Assembly (NCBI RefSeq): GCF_937997535.1
Contig: NZ_CALKTT010000006.1
Coordinates: forward strand, 1 to 31,110
From: an uncultured Campylobacter sp.
Lineage (GTDB): Bacteria > Campylobacterota > Campylobacteria > Campylobacterales > Campylobacteraceae
DNA length: 31,110 bases
Direction: 5' to 3'
Every line of letters begins with the position of its first letter. Position 1 is the first letter of the stretch. The position numbers and the translations under genes were made by a program. Positions 1 through 8,118 of this stretch are shown piece by piece. The notes under the pieces were generated by a model. That model ran no database searches, had not been told where the DNA came from, and saw nothing but the letters and a program-made list of their open reading frames with translations.

Positions 1-270
1 CTTAAAAATCTTCAAATTTTATCCTTTTTGCTCCGCTTTAAATTTCGCGCGCGGCGTAATTTTTAAATGTTGCGAAATTATAGTGAAATTTTGCTACAGC
101 CCTTATAAAAATGCGGAATTTCTAAAGAAAAACGTGAAAACAGGGCCTGTTTAAAAGGCTAAATTTAAAGCTTTGAGGCTCGTCCTGCAGAACTTTTTGC
201 GCTCCTTAAAAATTTCAAATTCCGATGCCGCGCCGAATTTGAGCGAATAATCAAAAATTCATTTCAAATT

Positions 271-279
271 TGGTAAAAT
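271..279 (+). promoter_or_regulatory. Probable recA operon promoter, extended -10
   Basis: TGG followed by TAAAAT lies 28 bases before the recA start. This fits the TGnTAnAAT extended -10 box typical of campylobacterial vegetative promoters, which lack a clear -35. The predicted transcript would have a leader of about 20 bases carrying the TTTTTAAGG ribosome site. Bases 1-270 are AT-rich with no gene I can support. Confidence 0.55.
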
Positions 280-306
280 CAAACGAATTTATTTTTAAGG
301 AAAAAC

Positions 307-1350
307 ATGGACGAGGGAAAGAAAAAGACGCTGGATGCGGCGCTAAAATCGATCGACAAAGCTTTCGGCAAGGGCACGCTGGTGCGGCTGGGCGATAAGC
401 AGGTCGAGCCGATAGACGCCATCTCTACGGGCTCTGTGGGGCTTGACATCGCGCTTGGCATCGGCGGCGTGCCGAAAGGGCGTATCATCGAGGTTTACGG
501 GCCGGAGAGCTCGGGAAAAACGACGCTTACGCTTCATATCATCGCCGAGTGCCAAAAAGCGGGCGGAATTTGCGCATTCGTAGACGCCGAGCACGCGCTG
601 GACGTCAAATACGCTTCAAATTTAGGCGTTGATACCGACAATCTCTACGTCAGCCAGCCGGATTTCGGCGAGCAGGCGCTTGACATCGTAGAAACCCTAG
701 CAAAGAGCGGTGCGATCGATCTTATCGTCGTAGATAGCGTCGCCGCGCTCACGCCGAAAAACGAGATAGAGGGCGACATGGGCGATCAGCACGTGGGGCT
801 TCAGGCGCGACTTATGAGCCAGGCGCTGCGTAAGCTCGCCGGCGTCGTGCATAAGATGAATACGACGGTGATCTTTATCAACCAAATCCGTATGAAGATC
901 GGCGCGATGGGTTACGGCACGCCCGAGACGACGACTGGCGGCAATGCGCTTAAATTTTACGCTTCGGTGCGCATCGATATACGCAAGATTGCTACTTTGA
1001 AACAAAACGAAGAGAGTATCGGCAACCGCGCCAAAGTCAAAGTCGTGAAAAACAAGGTGGCGCCGCCGTTTAAGATCGCGGAATTTGACATAATGTTCGG
1101 CAAGGGCATTAGTAAGGTGGGCGAGTTGATCGATTACGGCGTCAAGCTCGATATCGTCGATAAAAGCGGCGCGTGGTTCAGCTACGGCGACACTAAGCTA
1201 GGTCAAGGGCGCGAAAACGCTAAAATTTATCTAGAGAATAACCCTGCTGTCGCCGAAGAGATCACGGCAAAGATCCGCGAGCAGATGGGTAGCGTAAATT
1301 TCAGTGCGGACGCGGACGATGAAGAAAATTTACAAAGCGGAGATGAATGA
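307..1350 (+). CDS. recA: Recombinase RecA
   Basis: RecA forms ATP-dependent filaments on single-stranded DNA, performs strand exchange in recombinational repair and triggers LexA-type autocleavage where present. The 347 residues match the usual family length. Visible motifs are the Walker A loop GPESSGKTT (residues 65-73), the catalytic glutamate in DAEHALD (E95), the Walker B stretch LIVVDSVAAL (139-148) and the L2 DNA-binding loop beginning near INQIRMKIG (191-199). The C-terminus is acidic (DADDEEN), as usual. AAGG precedes the ATG by a normal distance. It is the first gene of a plus-strand operon and overlaps eno by 4 bases (ATGA), so translation is probably coupled. Confidence 0.98.
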   Translation: MDEGKKKTLDAALKSIDKAFGKGTLVRLGDKQVEPIDAISTGSVGLDIALGIGGVPKGRIIEVYGPESSGKTTLTLHIIAECQKAGGICAFVDAEHALDVKYASNLGVDTDNLYVSQPDFGEQALDIVETLAKSGAIDLIVVDSVAALTPKNEIEGDMGDQHVGLQARLMSQALRKLAGVVHKMNTTVIFINQIRMKIGAMGYGTPETTTGGNALKFYASVRIDIRKIATLKQNEESIGNRAKVKVVKNKVAPPFKIAEFDIMFGKGISKVGELIDYGVKLDIVDKSGAWFSYGDTKLGQGRENAKIYLENNPAVAEEITAKIREQMGSVNFSADADDEENLQSGDE

Positions 1351-2600
1351 TGATTTATATCGAAGATGTTTATGCGATAGAGGTGTTAGATAGCCGCGGC
1401 AACCCAACCGTAAAGGCAACCGTAGCTCTAAGCGACGGCACCGTAGCAAGCGCGGTAGTTCCAAGCGGCGCAAGCACGGGCAAACGTGAGGCGCTGGAGC
1501 TTCGCGATAAAGACGAGAGATACTGCGGCAAGGGCGTGTTAAAGGCGGTAGAAAACGTAAATTCGCAGATCGCAGAGGCCGTGATAGGGCTGGATGCATT
1601 TGGTCAAAAGGCGCTTGATGATGAGATGAGAGAGCTTGACGGCACCGACAACTACTCAAATTTAGGCGCGAACGCCGTACTTGGCGTATCTATGGCGGTA
1701 GCGCGCGCGGCGGCAAAGAGCCTTGACGTGCCTTTGTACCGCTACCTAGGCGGCGCGAACGCTAGCGTGCTTCCGGTGCCGATGTTTAATATCATCAACG
1801 GCGGCGCACACGCGAACAACAGCGTGGATTTTCAAGAATTTATGATTATGCCGTTTGGATTTGATAAATTTAGCGACGCATTGCGAGCGGCGAGCGAAAT
1901 TTACCATACGCTAAAAGGCCTTCTAAACGCAGCCGGTCATAGCACGGCAGTGGGCGACGAGGGCGGATTTGCGCCAAATTTAAACGATAATGAAGAGCCG
2001 ATCAAACTCATCATGCAGGCTATCGAAAAAGCAGGCTACAAAGCAGGCGAGCAGATCAAGCTAGCCCTTGACGTCGCGGCTAGCGAGCTGTACGAAAACG
2101 GCAAATATAAACTAGAAGGCAAGGAATTTAGCAGCGAAGAGCTGATAGAGCGATACACACAGCTTTGCGAGAAGTATCCGATATTTTCGATCGAAGACGG
2201 CCTAAGCGAGGACGACTGGGCAGGCTGGGCGAAGCTAACGAGCAAGCTTGGCTCTAAAGTGCAGCTCGTGGGCGACGATCTTTTCGTGACGAACGAGAAA
2301 ATTTTACGCGAAGGCATCGCCAAAGGCGTAGCTAACGCGATTTTGATCAAACCAAATCAAATCGGCACCGTCAGCCAAACTATGCAGACGATCCGCCTAG
2401 CGCAGCGCAAAGGCTACCGCTGCGTGATGAGCCACAGAAGCGGCGAGAGCGAGGATAGCTTTATCGCGGACTTCGCCGTCGCGATGAATACTGGCCAAAT
2501 CAAAACGGGCGCGACCTCAAGAAGCGAACGCAACGCAAAATACAACCGACTGCTTGAGATCGAGCGCGAGACGGACGAGTTTTTGGGAAATAAAATTTAA
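1347..2600 (+). CDS. eno: Enolase (phosphopyruvate hydratase)
   Basis: Enolase interconverts 2-phosphoglycerate and phosphoenolpyruvate in glycolysis and gluconeogenesis; in asaccharolytic campylobacters it mainly serves gluconeogenesis. The 417-residue protein is full length. Recognisable parts are LDSRGNPT near the N-terminus, GASTG (41-45), the catalytic DEGGFAP (204-210), the metal-binding VGDDLFVTN, LIKPNQIGT with the catalytic lysine, and SHRSGESED. Two consecutive ATG codons (1347 and 1350) are possible starts; the ribosome site AGCGGAGA sits within the end of recA. The recA-eno pairing is the conserved Campylobacter arrangement. Confidence 0.98.
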   Translation: MMIYIEDVYAIEVLDSRGNPTVKATVALSDGTVASAVVPSGASTGKREALELRDKDERYCGKGVLKAVENVNSQIAEAVIGLDAFGQKALDDEMRELDGTDNYSNLGANAVLGVSMAVARAAAKSLDVPLYRYLGGANASVLPVPMFNIINGGAHANNSVDFQEFMIMPFGFDKFSDALRAASEIYHTLKGLLNAAGHSTAVGDEGGFAPNLNDNEEPIKLIMQAIEKAGYKAGEQIKLALDVAASELYENGKYKLEGKEFSSEELIERYTQLCEKYPIFSIEDGLSEDDWAGWAKLTSKLGSKVQLVGDDLFVTNEKILREGIAKGVANAILIKPNQIGTVSQTMQTIRLAQRKGYRCVMSHRSGESEDSFIADFAVAMNTGQIKTGATSRSERNAKYNRLLEIERETDEFLGNKI

Positions 2601-2601
2601 A

Positions 2602-3429
2602 ATGTTTTTTAAAAAAAAGTCCAAGCGGGGCTTAAAAGGCGGCGCGCAGCGCCCCTATACGGACGGAGCGGATTATACGGACACGCAAGGCAGATATTCA
2701 GATGCAGACCTTGACGAGGACGATTTTTTTGACGATGATGAATTTTATAGCGATGAAAATTTTGGCGGAGGCTTTAGCGAGGTAGGGGCTGGCTTCCAGA
2801 AAAATCGCAACGGAGCTTCGCGCGGTATATACGAAACAGGCTCTGCCTCTGATGCCACAAGCAGCAGCTCTAATTTAAGCGGTAAAAGCTCCGCTGCAAG
2901 CGGAAACTACGAAGGCAATATGCAAGCAGACGCGAGCTTTTACAGCGCGGAATTTATTGGGGTCGGCGATTTAAAGAATGCAGAGTTATACGCGAAAGAA
3001 AACTGCTTTCCAAACGACGCGGGTTTTGCGGCTCAGAGCGTAGAGCACGGCTTTAATGGCACGGGCTTTGCGGCACAAGACATAAATCCTACTGCGCAAG
3101 GATTTTCTTTTATGCCGCAGAACGCAGATCCTGCCGCTAAAAAAGCTTCAAAGAAGCGTAAAAATTTAAAAGAACGGCTGAATTTTATCAATCCGTTTTC
3201 GCCGCTTAAGCAGATTTTTGCAGCTCTTGCACTGATCGTCTGCGTCGTTTTTGCGGGCATCTTCGTAGGCGACGTGCTGTTTGGCAAACGATCGTTTGAA
3301 GTGCTGCGCCAGCTGCAAAAAGAAAAGGCGTTTTTATTCACCGACGTCGAGCGGCTAAAAGAGGAAAACGCCGAACTGCAAAAGCTTTATTTAGAGCGTC
3401 GCTCGCTCGATCCGGACCTTAAAAAATGA
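2602..3429 (+). CDS. DivIC/FtsB-like septum formation protein with long acidic N-terminal extension
   Basis: The C-terminal part has the DivIC/FtsB layout: one membrane segment (about residues 203-227, KQIFAALALIVCVVFAGIF) followed by a short coiled coil (about 234-266, VLRQLQKEKAFLF to ENAELQKLYLE). Such proteins bridge FtsL and FtsQ-type partners in the division complex. I start it at ATG 2602, one base after the eno stop, giving 275 residues; an in-frame ATG at 2554 lies inside eno and is unlikely. The odd feature is the roughly 190-residue cytoplasmic N-terminus: a basic tip (FFKKKSKRG), then a strongly acidic stretch (DLDEDDFFDDDEF, about 37-48) and S/N/G-rich filler. FtsB-family proteins are usually about 100 residues. 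The position between eno and cgpA matches Campylobacter synteny. Confidence 0.78.
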   Translation: MFFKKKSKRGLKGGAQRPYTDGADYTDTQGRYSDADLDEDDFFDDDEFYSDENFGGGFSEVGAGFQKNRNGASRGIYETGSASDATSSSSNLSGKSSAASGNYEGNMQADASFYSAEFIGVGDLKNAELYAKENCFPNDAGFAAQSVEHGFNGTGFAAQDINPTAQGFSFMPQNADPAAKKASKKRKNLKERLNFINPFSPLKQIFAALALIVCVVFAGIFVGDVLFGKRSFEVLRQLQKEKAFLFTDVERLKEENAELQKLYLERRSLDPDLKK

Positions 3430-4616
3430 GAAAAATTTCTTTACTAATTTTAGGTCTTTGCGCTTTTTTAAACGCTGAGAATTTAAATGGCGCAAATTCA
3501 AACGCTACGAAACCTAGCATCGCCGCGGTAAAAGAGCAAAATTCTACCGATTTGGCGATTAAAGAGCCAAAAACAGGTGCGCAAAGCCCAAACGCTAAAA
3601 AGCAAGCTGTAATGAGACCTGAAACATCTAAAAGTCCTATCGCAGCAATGCAAAAAAGCGCCGCAGAAGCAAATTCCAGCGTCAAAACAAGCGTCGCCAA
3701 AAAAGCCGTGAGCGCACAGCTCTCGCAGACCGAAAAAAAAGCTCCTGCGCCCAAAGCGGGCATCGGTGCTCCTTCGCAGGTTATAAAAACGGAGCTGAAC
3801 TCTTCTGCGCAGCCTTCAGTTGCGATGCTTCCGCCTCCTGATGAGTTACCGATCGTGCCGGAAGTAAGCGAGCCAAATTCTACGATAGTGCAAAATTTCA
3901 AGGCGGCACAGAATTCTACAGCTCAAAATTCTACGGTGCAAAACTCCACTATGCAACAAGACGCGCAATCTGCTCCGCAAAATTCCAATCCGGCGCAAAG
4001 CTCCGCCGCCGCGTCGCAAAATACTCCTGCGCCTAAAAATTTTACGCAGCAAACCTTTGCGCTTCCCTCCGACGCCCTTACGATCGAAAGCCTGATCGTG
4101 CGATATAGGGACGACGACGGGGCTCTGCATGAAAAGATCGTTGATATCAATCGCTCGATTGATTGGCACGATGACTTCGTGCTAAGCGCTAGCGCCAAAC
4201 CCGCGCTACATAGGGCACTGGACGTCTCGGTTACTTCGACTGATCCAAATTTACAAAAGCAGGCCTCGCAAAGTGGCATCACGCCTAGCTTCGCGCCGCG
4301 CCTGGAGCTACCGCTAGAGACACTTAAATTTGACGACGGATTAAAATTTGTCATCCGCAAAGACAGCGTGCAGCTCATCACCGCAGACGATTTCAAAAGC
4401 TCTGACGCAAATGTTTCTGGCACGCTTGAAGCGGAGTTTTGGCGCCAAGAGATCCCGCTTAGCGGTGCGAGCTTTGCTGTAAATATCGGCGGCTTTAGCG
4501 ACATTAATGTCACTAAAGAGGACGGCTACTACCGCATCGGCGTGCGCTCGCGCGAGGGCAACCTCAGCATCAGGCGCAAAGATGGCGGGTATTTGATCTA
4601 CAAAAATTCTAATTAA
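3426..4616 (+). CDS. cgpA: CgpA-like periplasmic AMIN-domain glycoprotein
   Basis: This 396-residue protein starts with a signal peptide (MRKISLLILGLCAFLNA), then a low-complexity Q/N/S/A-rich region (about 25-205) and a folded C-terminal part (about 212-396) that I read as an AMIN-like domain, a fold used for periplasmic envelope targeting. Position after eno and the division gene matches the gene for Campylobacter glycoprotein A. Seven sites fit the PglB N-glycosylation rule D/E-X-N-X-S/T: N39, N83, N125, N242, N329, N361 and N379. N151 has proline at -1 and should not count. The Q-N-S-T repeats at 162-175 lack the acidic -2 residue. It overlaps the upstream stop by 4 bases. Its exact function is unknown. 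Confidence 0.75.
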   Translation: MRKISLLILGLCAFLNAENLNGANSNATKPSIAAVKEQNSTDLAIKEPKTGAQSPNAKKQAVMRPETSKSPIAAMQKSAAEANSSVKTSVAKKAVSAQLSQTEKKAPAPKAGIGAPSQVIKTELNSSAQPSVAMLPPPDELPIVPEVSEPNSTIVQNFKAAQNSTAQNSTVQNSTMQQDAQSAPQNSNPAQSSAAASQNTPAPKNFTQQTFALPSDALTIESLIVRYRDDDGALHEKIVDINRSIDWHDDFVLSASAKPALHRALDVSVTSTDPNLQKQASQSGITPSFAPRLELPLETLKFDDGLKFVIRKDSVQLITADDFKSSDANVSGTLEAEFWRQEIPLSGASFAVNIGGFSDINVTKEDGYYRIGVRSREGNLSIRRKDGGYLIYKNSN

Positions 4617-4625
4617 GGAGAGACT

Positions 4626-5255
4626 ATGACACATTTAGAGATTATGAAATTTCGCCATGCGTGCAAAATTTTTGACGAGAACAAAAAAATCGGCAAAGCC
4701 GATTTTGACGCCATTTTGTAGGCAGGAATCTTAGCACCTAGTTCTACGGGGCTAGAGCAATGGGACTTTTTGGTTGTACAAAACAAGGCGCTGCGCGAGC
4801 AGATCCGCGAAAAATCGTGGAATCAGCCGCAGATCACCTCTTGCTCACATCTGGTTGTGATTTTAGCAAAGATCAAGGACATAAAGCTAGGAAGTGATTA
4901 TATCGAGCGAATGATTACGCGTAAAAAAGATGAAGCGCCCAAATATATCGGCGACAGGCATAAATTTTATCAAGATTTTTTAAGCGGTTATTTTCACAAC
5001 GACGATGAGGAGCTATTTAATTGGTCGCACGCGCAGTGCATGTTCGCAGCACTTGCGATGATGAACGAGGCCGCAAGTCGCGGCATCGACAGCTGCCCGA
5101 TGGAGGGCTTTGATCGCGCAGCGCTAAATGAAATTTTAGGCATCGATTGGAATGAGCGCCGCGTGGCGCTACTCGTGCCTTTCGGCTACCGCGTAAATCC
5201 GCAGCCGCAAAAGATCCGCCGCAGCATGGATGACGTGGTAAAGTGGATCGAATAA
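4626..5255 (+). pseudogene. Nitroreductase-family gene interrupted by an amber codon
   Basis: The reading frame starts at ATG 4626 with a strong ribosome site (AAGGAGAG), 10 bases after cgpA, and would encode 209 residues. Codon 32 is TAG (4719-4721). The text on both sides fits the FMN-dependent nitroreductase fold: FRHACKIFDENKKI before the stop and AGILAPSSTGLEQWDFLVVQ after it, where intact relatives have a short helix running straight into the APSS motif. The far end (IDSCPMEGFD, then NERRVALLVPFGYR) is also typical. A GAG-to-TAG change is the simplest explanation. An internal start at 4770 is possible, but that product would lack the flavin-binding N-terminus. I call it a pseudogene unless amber readthrough occurs. 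Confidence 0.85.
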
Positions 5256-5314
5256 GCTAGCAAGCGCTTTTGAATCGCTAAGCTTGAGGCGCAGTAAATT
5301 CCAAACCGAGTGCG

Positions 5315-5363
5315 AAAGCGCGGTACGCGCATTTTTAGGAATTTACCGCGCTTTAGCCTTTTT
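5315..5363 (+). terminator. Rho-independent terminator after the recA operon
   Basis: A perfect 11-base stem (AAAGCGCGGTA at 5315-5325 with TACCGCGCTTT at 5344-5354) with an 18-base loop is followed by a T-rich stretch (5359-5363). It lies 60 bases downstream of the last operon gene. Confidence 0.6.
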
Positions 5364-5402
5364 CTCGCCCGCAAATCTTGTGCGGCGAGATTTAAAATTT
5401 TT
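5364..5402 (+). terminator. Second hairpin with T-run, possible backup terminator
   Basis: CTCGCC-CGCA (5364-5372) pairs with TGCGGCGAG (5381-5389), with one bulged C, and a T6 run follows a few bases later. The rest of the 5256-5582 gap is AT-rich leader for the next gene. Confidence 0.4.
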
Positions 5403-5543
5403 TAGTATCTCAAAATAAAATCTATCTCAATAAACATACAGCTGCAAAACGACTTAAATTTTAAGACGGGATTTTAAAATTTCATCGCAAAATTCTAAGA
5501 TACGCGCAAATTCTTAGCGGGCGCAAGAAAAGTTAGAATTTTT

Positions 5544-5552
5544 TGCTAAAAT
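5544..5552 (+). promoter_or_regulatory. Probable methyltransferase promoter, extended -10
   Basis: TGC plus TAAAAT about 30 bases before the methyltransferase ATG fits the extended -10 box seen ahead of recA. An AGGAT ribosome site lies between it and the start. Confidence 0.5.
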
Positions 5553-5582
5553 TTTGCGAAATTTACATAAGCAGGATCAAAA

Positions 5583-6671
5583 ATGAAACTTCCCAAACAG
5601 CTTTTAGACCGCTACGGCGCCGAGCGTCAAAGCGCGGGCGAGGCGCAACGGACGGCGAATGAGATCGCCTTTGCGCCGGTGGTTTTTCAAGTCTCGCGGC
5701 TGATGAAAAAATTTGGAATTTTAAGTGCGCTTAATGAGGCGCGGGACGGACTAAGTATAGAAGAGATCGCGAAGAAGCTCTCGCTTATTGAATACGCCGT
5801 AAAGCTGCTTTTGGAAAGTTCGCTTAGCATCGGTACGGTGCTACTTAGCGGCGAGAAATTTAGGCTCAGCAAGGCGGGATATTTTCTGCTTACCGACGAG
5901 CTCGTCGGCGTGGATATGGATTTCATCCACGACGTGTGTTACGAGGGGCTCTTTAGGCTCGAAGAGACACTAAAATCGGGCAAACCCGAGGGGCTAAAGG
6001 TCTTTGGGCAGTGGGCTACGATCTACGAGGCGCTTTCGCATCTGCCGCCGCATGTGCGCAAAAGCTGGCTCGCGTTTGATCATTTTTATTCAGATTTGGC
6101 GTTTGAGCCCGCGCTAGAGATTATTTTCTCGCGCAAGACGGATAAAATTTTAGACGTAGGCGGCAATACCGGGCGCTTTGCTAAGCGGTGCGTAGGCTAC
6201 GATGAAAATGTGCGCGTCACGATAATGGATCTTGCGGGGCAGATCGCGCTGATGAAAGACGCCGTCGCAGGCGCGCAGGGCGCTGAGCGCATAGAGGGGC
6301 TTGCGGCCGATTTGCTGGATGTTGCTACGCGCTTTCCGCGCGGCTTTGACGCGATCTGGCTCAGTCAGTTTCTGGACTGCTTCGCAGAGGAGCAGATCGT
6401 AAGCATCCTCTCGCGTGCGGCGGAGTCGATGAGCGCGGAGACTCGGCTTTATATTTTGGAGCCGTTTTGGGACAGGCAGCGCTACGAAACCGCCGCGTAT
6501 AGCATGACGCAGATCAGCGTGTATTTTGCCGCTATGGCAAACGGCAATAGCAAAATTTATCACTCGGACGATATGATTAAATTTGCTCAGCGCGCAGGGC
6601 TTAAAATTTCGCAAATTCACGACGGACTCGGCGTCGGACACACGCTGCTGTGCTGCGAAAGGGCGCACTGA
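5583..6671 (+). CDS. SAM-dependent (O-)methyltransferase with N-terminal winged-helix domain
   Basis: A 362-residue class I methyltransferase. The N-terminal part (about 30-110) is a winged-helix dimerisation domain of the type found in small-molecule O-methyltransferases (FGILSAL then LSIEEIAKKL). The SAM-binding motif I is LDVGGNTGRF (190-199); D216 in IMDLAGQ is the expected acidic residue contacting the ribose, and FDAIWLSQFLDCF is the post-motif strand and helix. The substrate is unknown; the architecture resembles methyltransferases of aryl-polyene and similar secondary-metabolite clusters, but no other such gene is nearby. The stop TGA shares its A with the ATG of the next gene. A 40-base piece of this gene recurs inverted at 7541-7580. 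Confidence 0.8.
   Translation: MKLPKQLLDRYGAERQSAGEAQRTANEIAFAPVVFQVSRLMKKFGILSALNEARDGLSIEEIAKKLSLIEYAVKLLLESSLSIGTVLLSGEKFRLSKAGYFLLTDELVGVDMDFIHDVCYEGLFRLEETLKSGKPEGLKVFGQWATIYEALSHLPPHVRKSWLAFDHFYSDLAFEPALEIIFSRKTDKILDVGGNTGRFAKRCVGYDENVRVTIMDLAGQIALMKDAVAGAQGAERIEGLAADLLDVATRFPRGFDAIWLSQFLDCFAEEQIVSILSRAAESMSAETRLYILEPFWDRQRYETAAYSMTQISVYFAAMANGNSKIYHSDDMIKFAQRAGLKISQIHDGLGVGHTLLCCERAH
6491..6530 (+). repeat. Inverted repeat, arm inside the methyltransferase gene
   Basis: These 40 bases, encoding part of AAYSMTQISVYFA, match the reverse complement of 7541-7580 at 38 of 40 positions by hand alignment. Confidence 0.85.
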
Positions 6672-7151
6672 TGGACGCGCAAAGCTTAAGCGCGCGGCTA
6701 AATAAGCCGATTAAAATTTTGCTAGTGCTTTTTGGAATCGGAATTTTGGCAAATGTGGCGATGGAATTTTATGTGGAGAAAAAAACGCGGCGAGCTAGAG
6801 CGAAATTTCTGCGAAAGCAAGCAGGTGCGAGATGCCCTAGCGCGGATAAACGAGGGCGCGCCGCGCAGGATCGACGATGCTACGACTTTAAAAGGCGCCG
6901 CATGCGAAGAGGGTAGCTTCATATACGATTACGCGCTAAATAGTTCGTCGAATTTAGACCTTAGCGCACTGGATGCGGGCGATGCGGAAATTTTAAAAGA
7001 GATGCTGTTTGCTAAGGCGAAGGTCAGCTTTTGCAGCGCGGAATTTTCGCAGCACCTGCGGGAGCTAGGCAAAACGATGGTGTTAAATTACGAAATAGAG
7101 GGCTTGCCGCCGATACAGCTAAAGCTTGATAAAAATAGCTGCGAACGGTGA
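6671..7151 (+). pseudogene. Small membrane-anchored/periplasmic protein, frameshifted at an A7 run
   Basis: Frame one starts at ATG 6671 (overlapping the methyltransferase stop by one base) and encodes a membrane anchor (IKILLVLFGIGILANVAMEF) ending VEKK. At A7 (6779-6785) the sense continues in another frame as RGELERNFCESKQV and runs to 7151; removing one A joins them into about 159 residues. If unshifted, frame one stops at 6916. The second half is clearly related to the gene at 7727-8118: INEGAP..ID.ATTLKGAAC.EGSFIYDYALN against INKSAP.RVDEITTLTGAEC.DGSFIYNYELN. Conserved cysteines suggest an exported protein. Slippage in A7 could make this phase-variable, or it may be a lesion or sequencing error. 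Function unknown. Confidence 0.75.
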
Positions 7152-7726
7152 ATTTTAAAACCCAAGCGAGGTATTTGATTAGTCGCGTTTTATGTGACGG
7201 TACATTGGCGGCTGGCACCCCTGTAAGCTCGCAAGCAAGCTCATGGTTTGACGCAGAATTTTATGTGAGCAGATCGCGGATAAAATTTAGCAAGATTTCA
7301 TCGCAGCAGGTGCAGTATCGCAATAAATCCTAAAATTCTGACTCAAAATCTACGATGCTGTTTCAAATAAAATTCCGTAACTTATAGAATTTCGCGCGAA
7401 AGCTTTATGCGGTGTTTGCGCTGCTGCACAGATATAATTCCGCGTGAAATAGTAAAATTTTAATGAAAAACGCCACTGGCAGAACCTAACGCATTAGATC
7501 GCGGCTCAAAAAGGACTCGGCGCGTTTAGCGCTTTGTGACGGCGAAATACACGCTGATCTGCGTCATACTATACGCGGCGGCGCTGTAAAAGCTAAGCAG
7601 AGATTTTTAGCATGTTGCTTTTGCGCAGGCGAAATCAAAAGCAGAGCGGATAAATTTTAAGCGAATTCGGCGCGGGCAAGCAGACAAAGGCTCACGCCGC
7701 GCTAAATTTTAAATCTCGCGCAAGCG
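7152..7726. other. Gene-poor decayed stretch between two convergent paralogs
   Basis: I see no supportable intact gene. The 61-codon frame at 7148-7333 has no domain or good start. The stretch contains the inverted methyltransferase fragment at 7541-7580, which suggests it is rearranged debris. Confidence 0.6.
7541..7580 (-). repeat. Inverted fragment of the methyltransferase gene
   Basis: Read on the minus strand it encodes AAAYSMTQISVYFA followed by VTKR and a stop, closely matching the methyltransferase at 6491-6530. Similarity falls off sharply on both sides. Confidence 0.85.
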
Positions 7727-8118
7727 CTACTTGCAGTCGCTAGGCTTAAATTCTACCCTTATAAATTCTTCGCCACTTTTTATCTTATAGCTCCATATCG
7801 CGCTGTTTATTAGCGGATGCATTACCTTCATCTGATTGAAAAAATTTGCTTATTTTAGCTATCTATGACATTTTGTATCACGGTTTTTTGATCATTTCCG
7901 ACACTGTCAAATTTCATCCCCATGCCGTCATTTAGCTCGTAGTTGTAGATGAAGCTGCCATCCTTGCACTCAGCACCCGTTAATGTGGTAATCTCGTCGA
8001 CTCGCATCGGCGCACTCTTATTGATACCTTCCACGGCCGCTTTGAGCTGGACATTATCGCAGCTTGGTGCCGCAAAAAGCGCCGCGAAAGCAAACGGAAG
8101 CAATAAAAACTTTTTCAT
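7727..8118 (-). pseudogene. Paralog of the 6671-7151 protein, exported, frameshifted near its middle
   Basis: ATG at 8118 has an excellent ribosome site (AAGGAGAG, 4 bases upstream). It opens with a signal peptide (MKKFLLLPFAFAALFAA) and the shared block INKSAPMRVDEITTLTG to GSFIYNYELN. The open frame ends at 7855 after 87 residues. The expected C-terminal half is still visible in another frame just downstream: INSAIWSYKIKSGEEFI then VEFKPSDCK and a stop at 7727, which aligns with GKTMVLNYEIEG to QLKLDKNSC of the sister gene. Joining them requires net frame changes near 7825-7855 (around the A/T-rich bases), probably two small lesions. An alternative is a genuinely shorter 87-residue protein. 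Function unknown. Confidence 0.7.

Noticed and set aside
2554..2601. Upstream ATG extension of the DivIC-like gene into eno
   Set aside because: It would overlap eno by 47 bases; ATG 2602 directly after the eno stop gives a natural basic N-terminus.
7148..7333. 61-codon frame after the first small paralog
   Set aside because: No start signal and no recognisable motif; it lies in rearranged debris.
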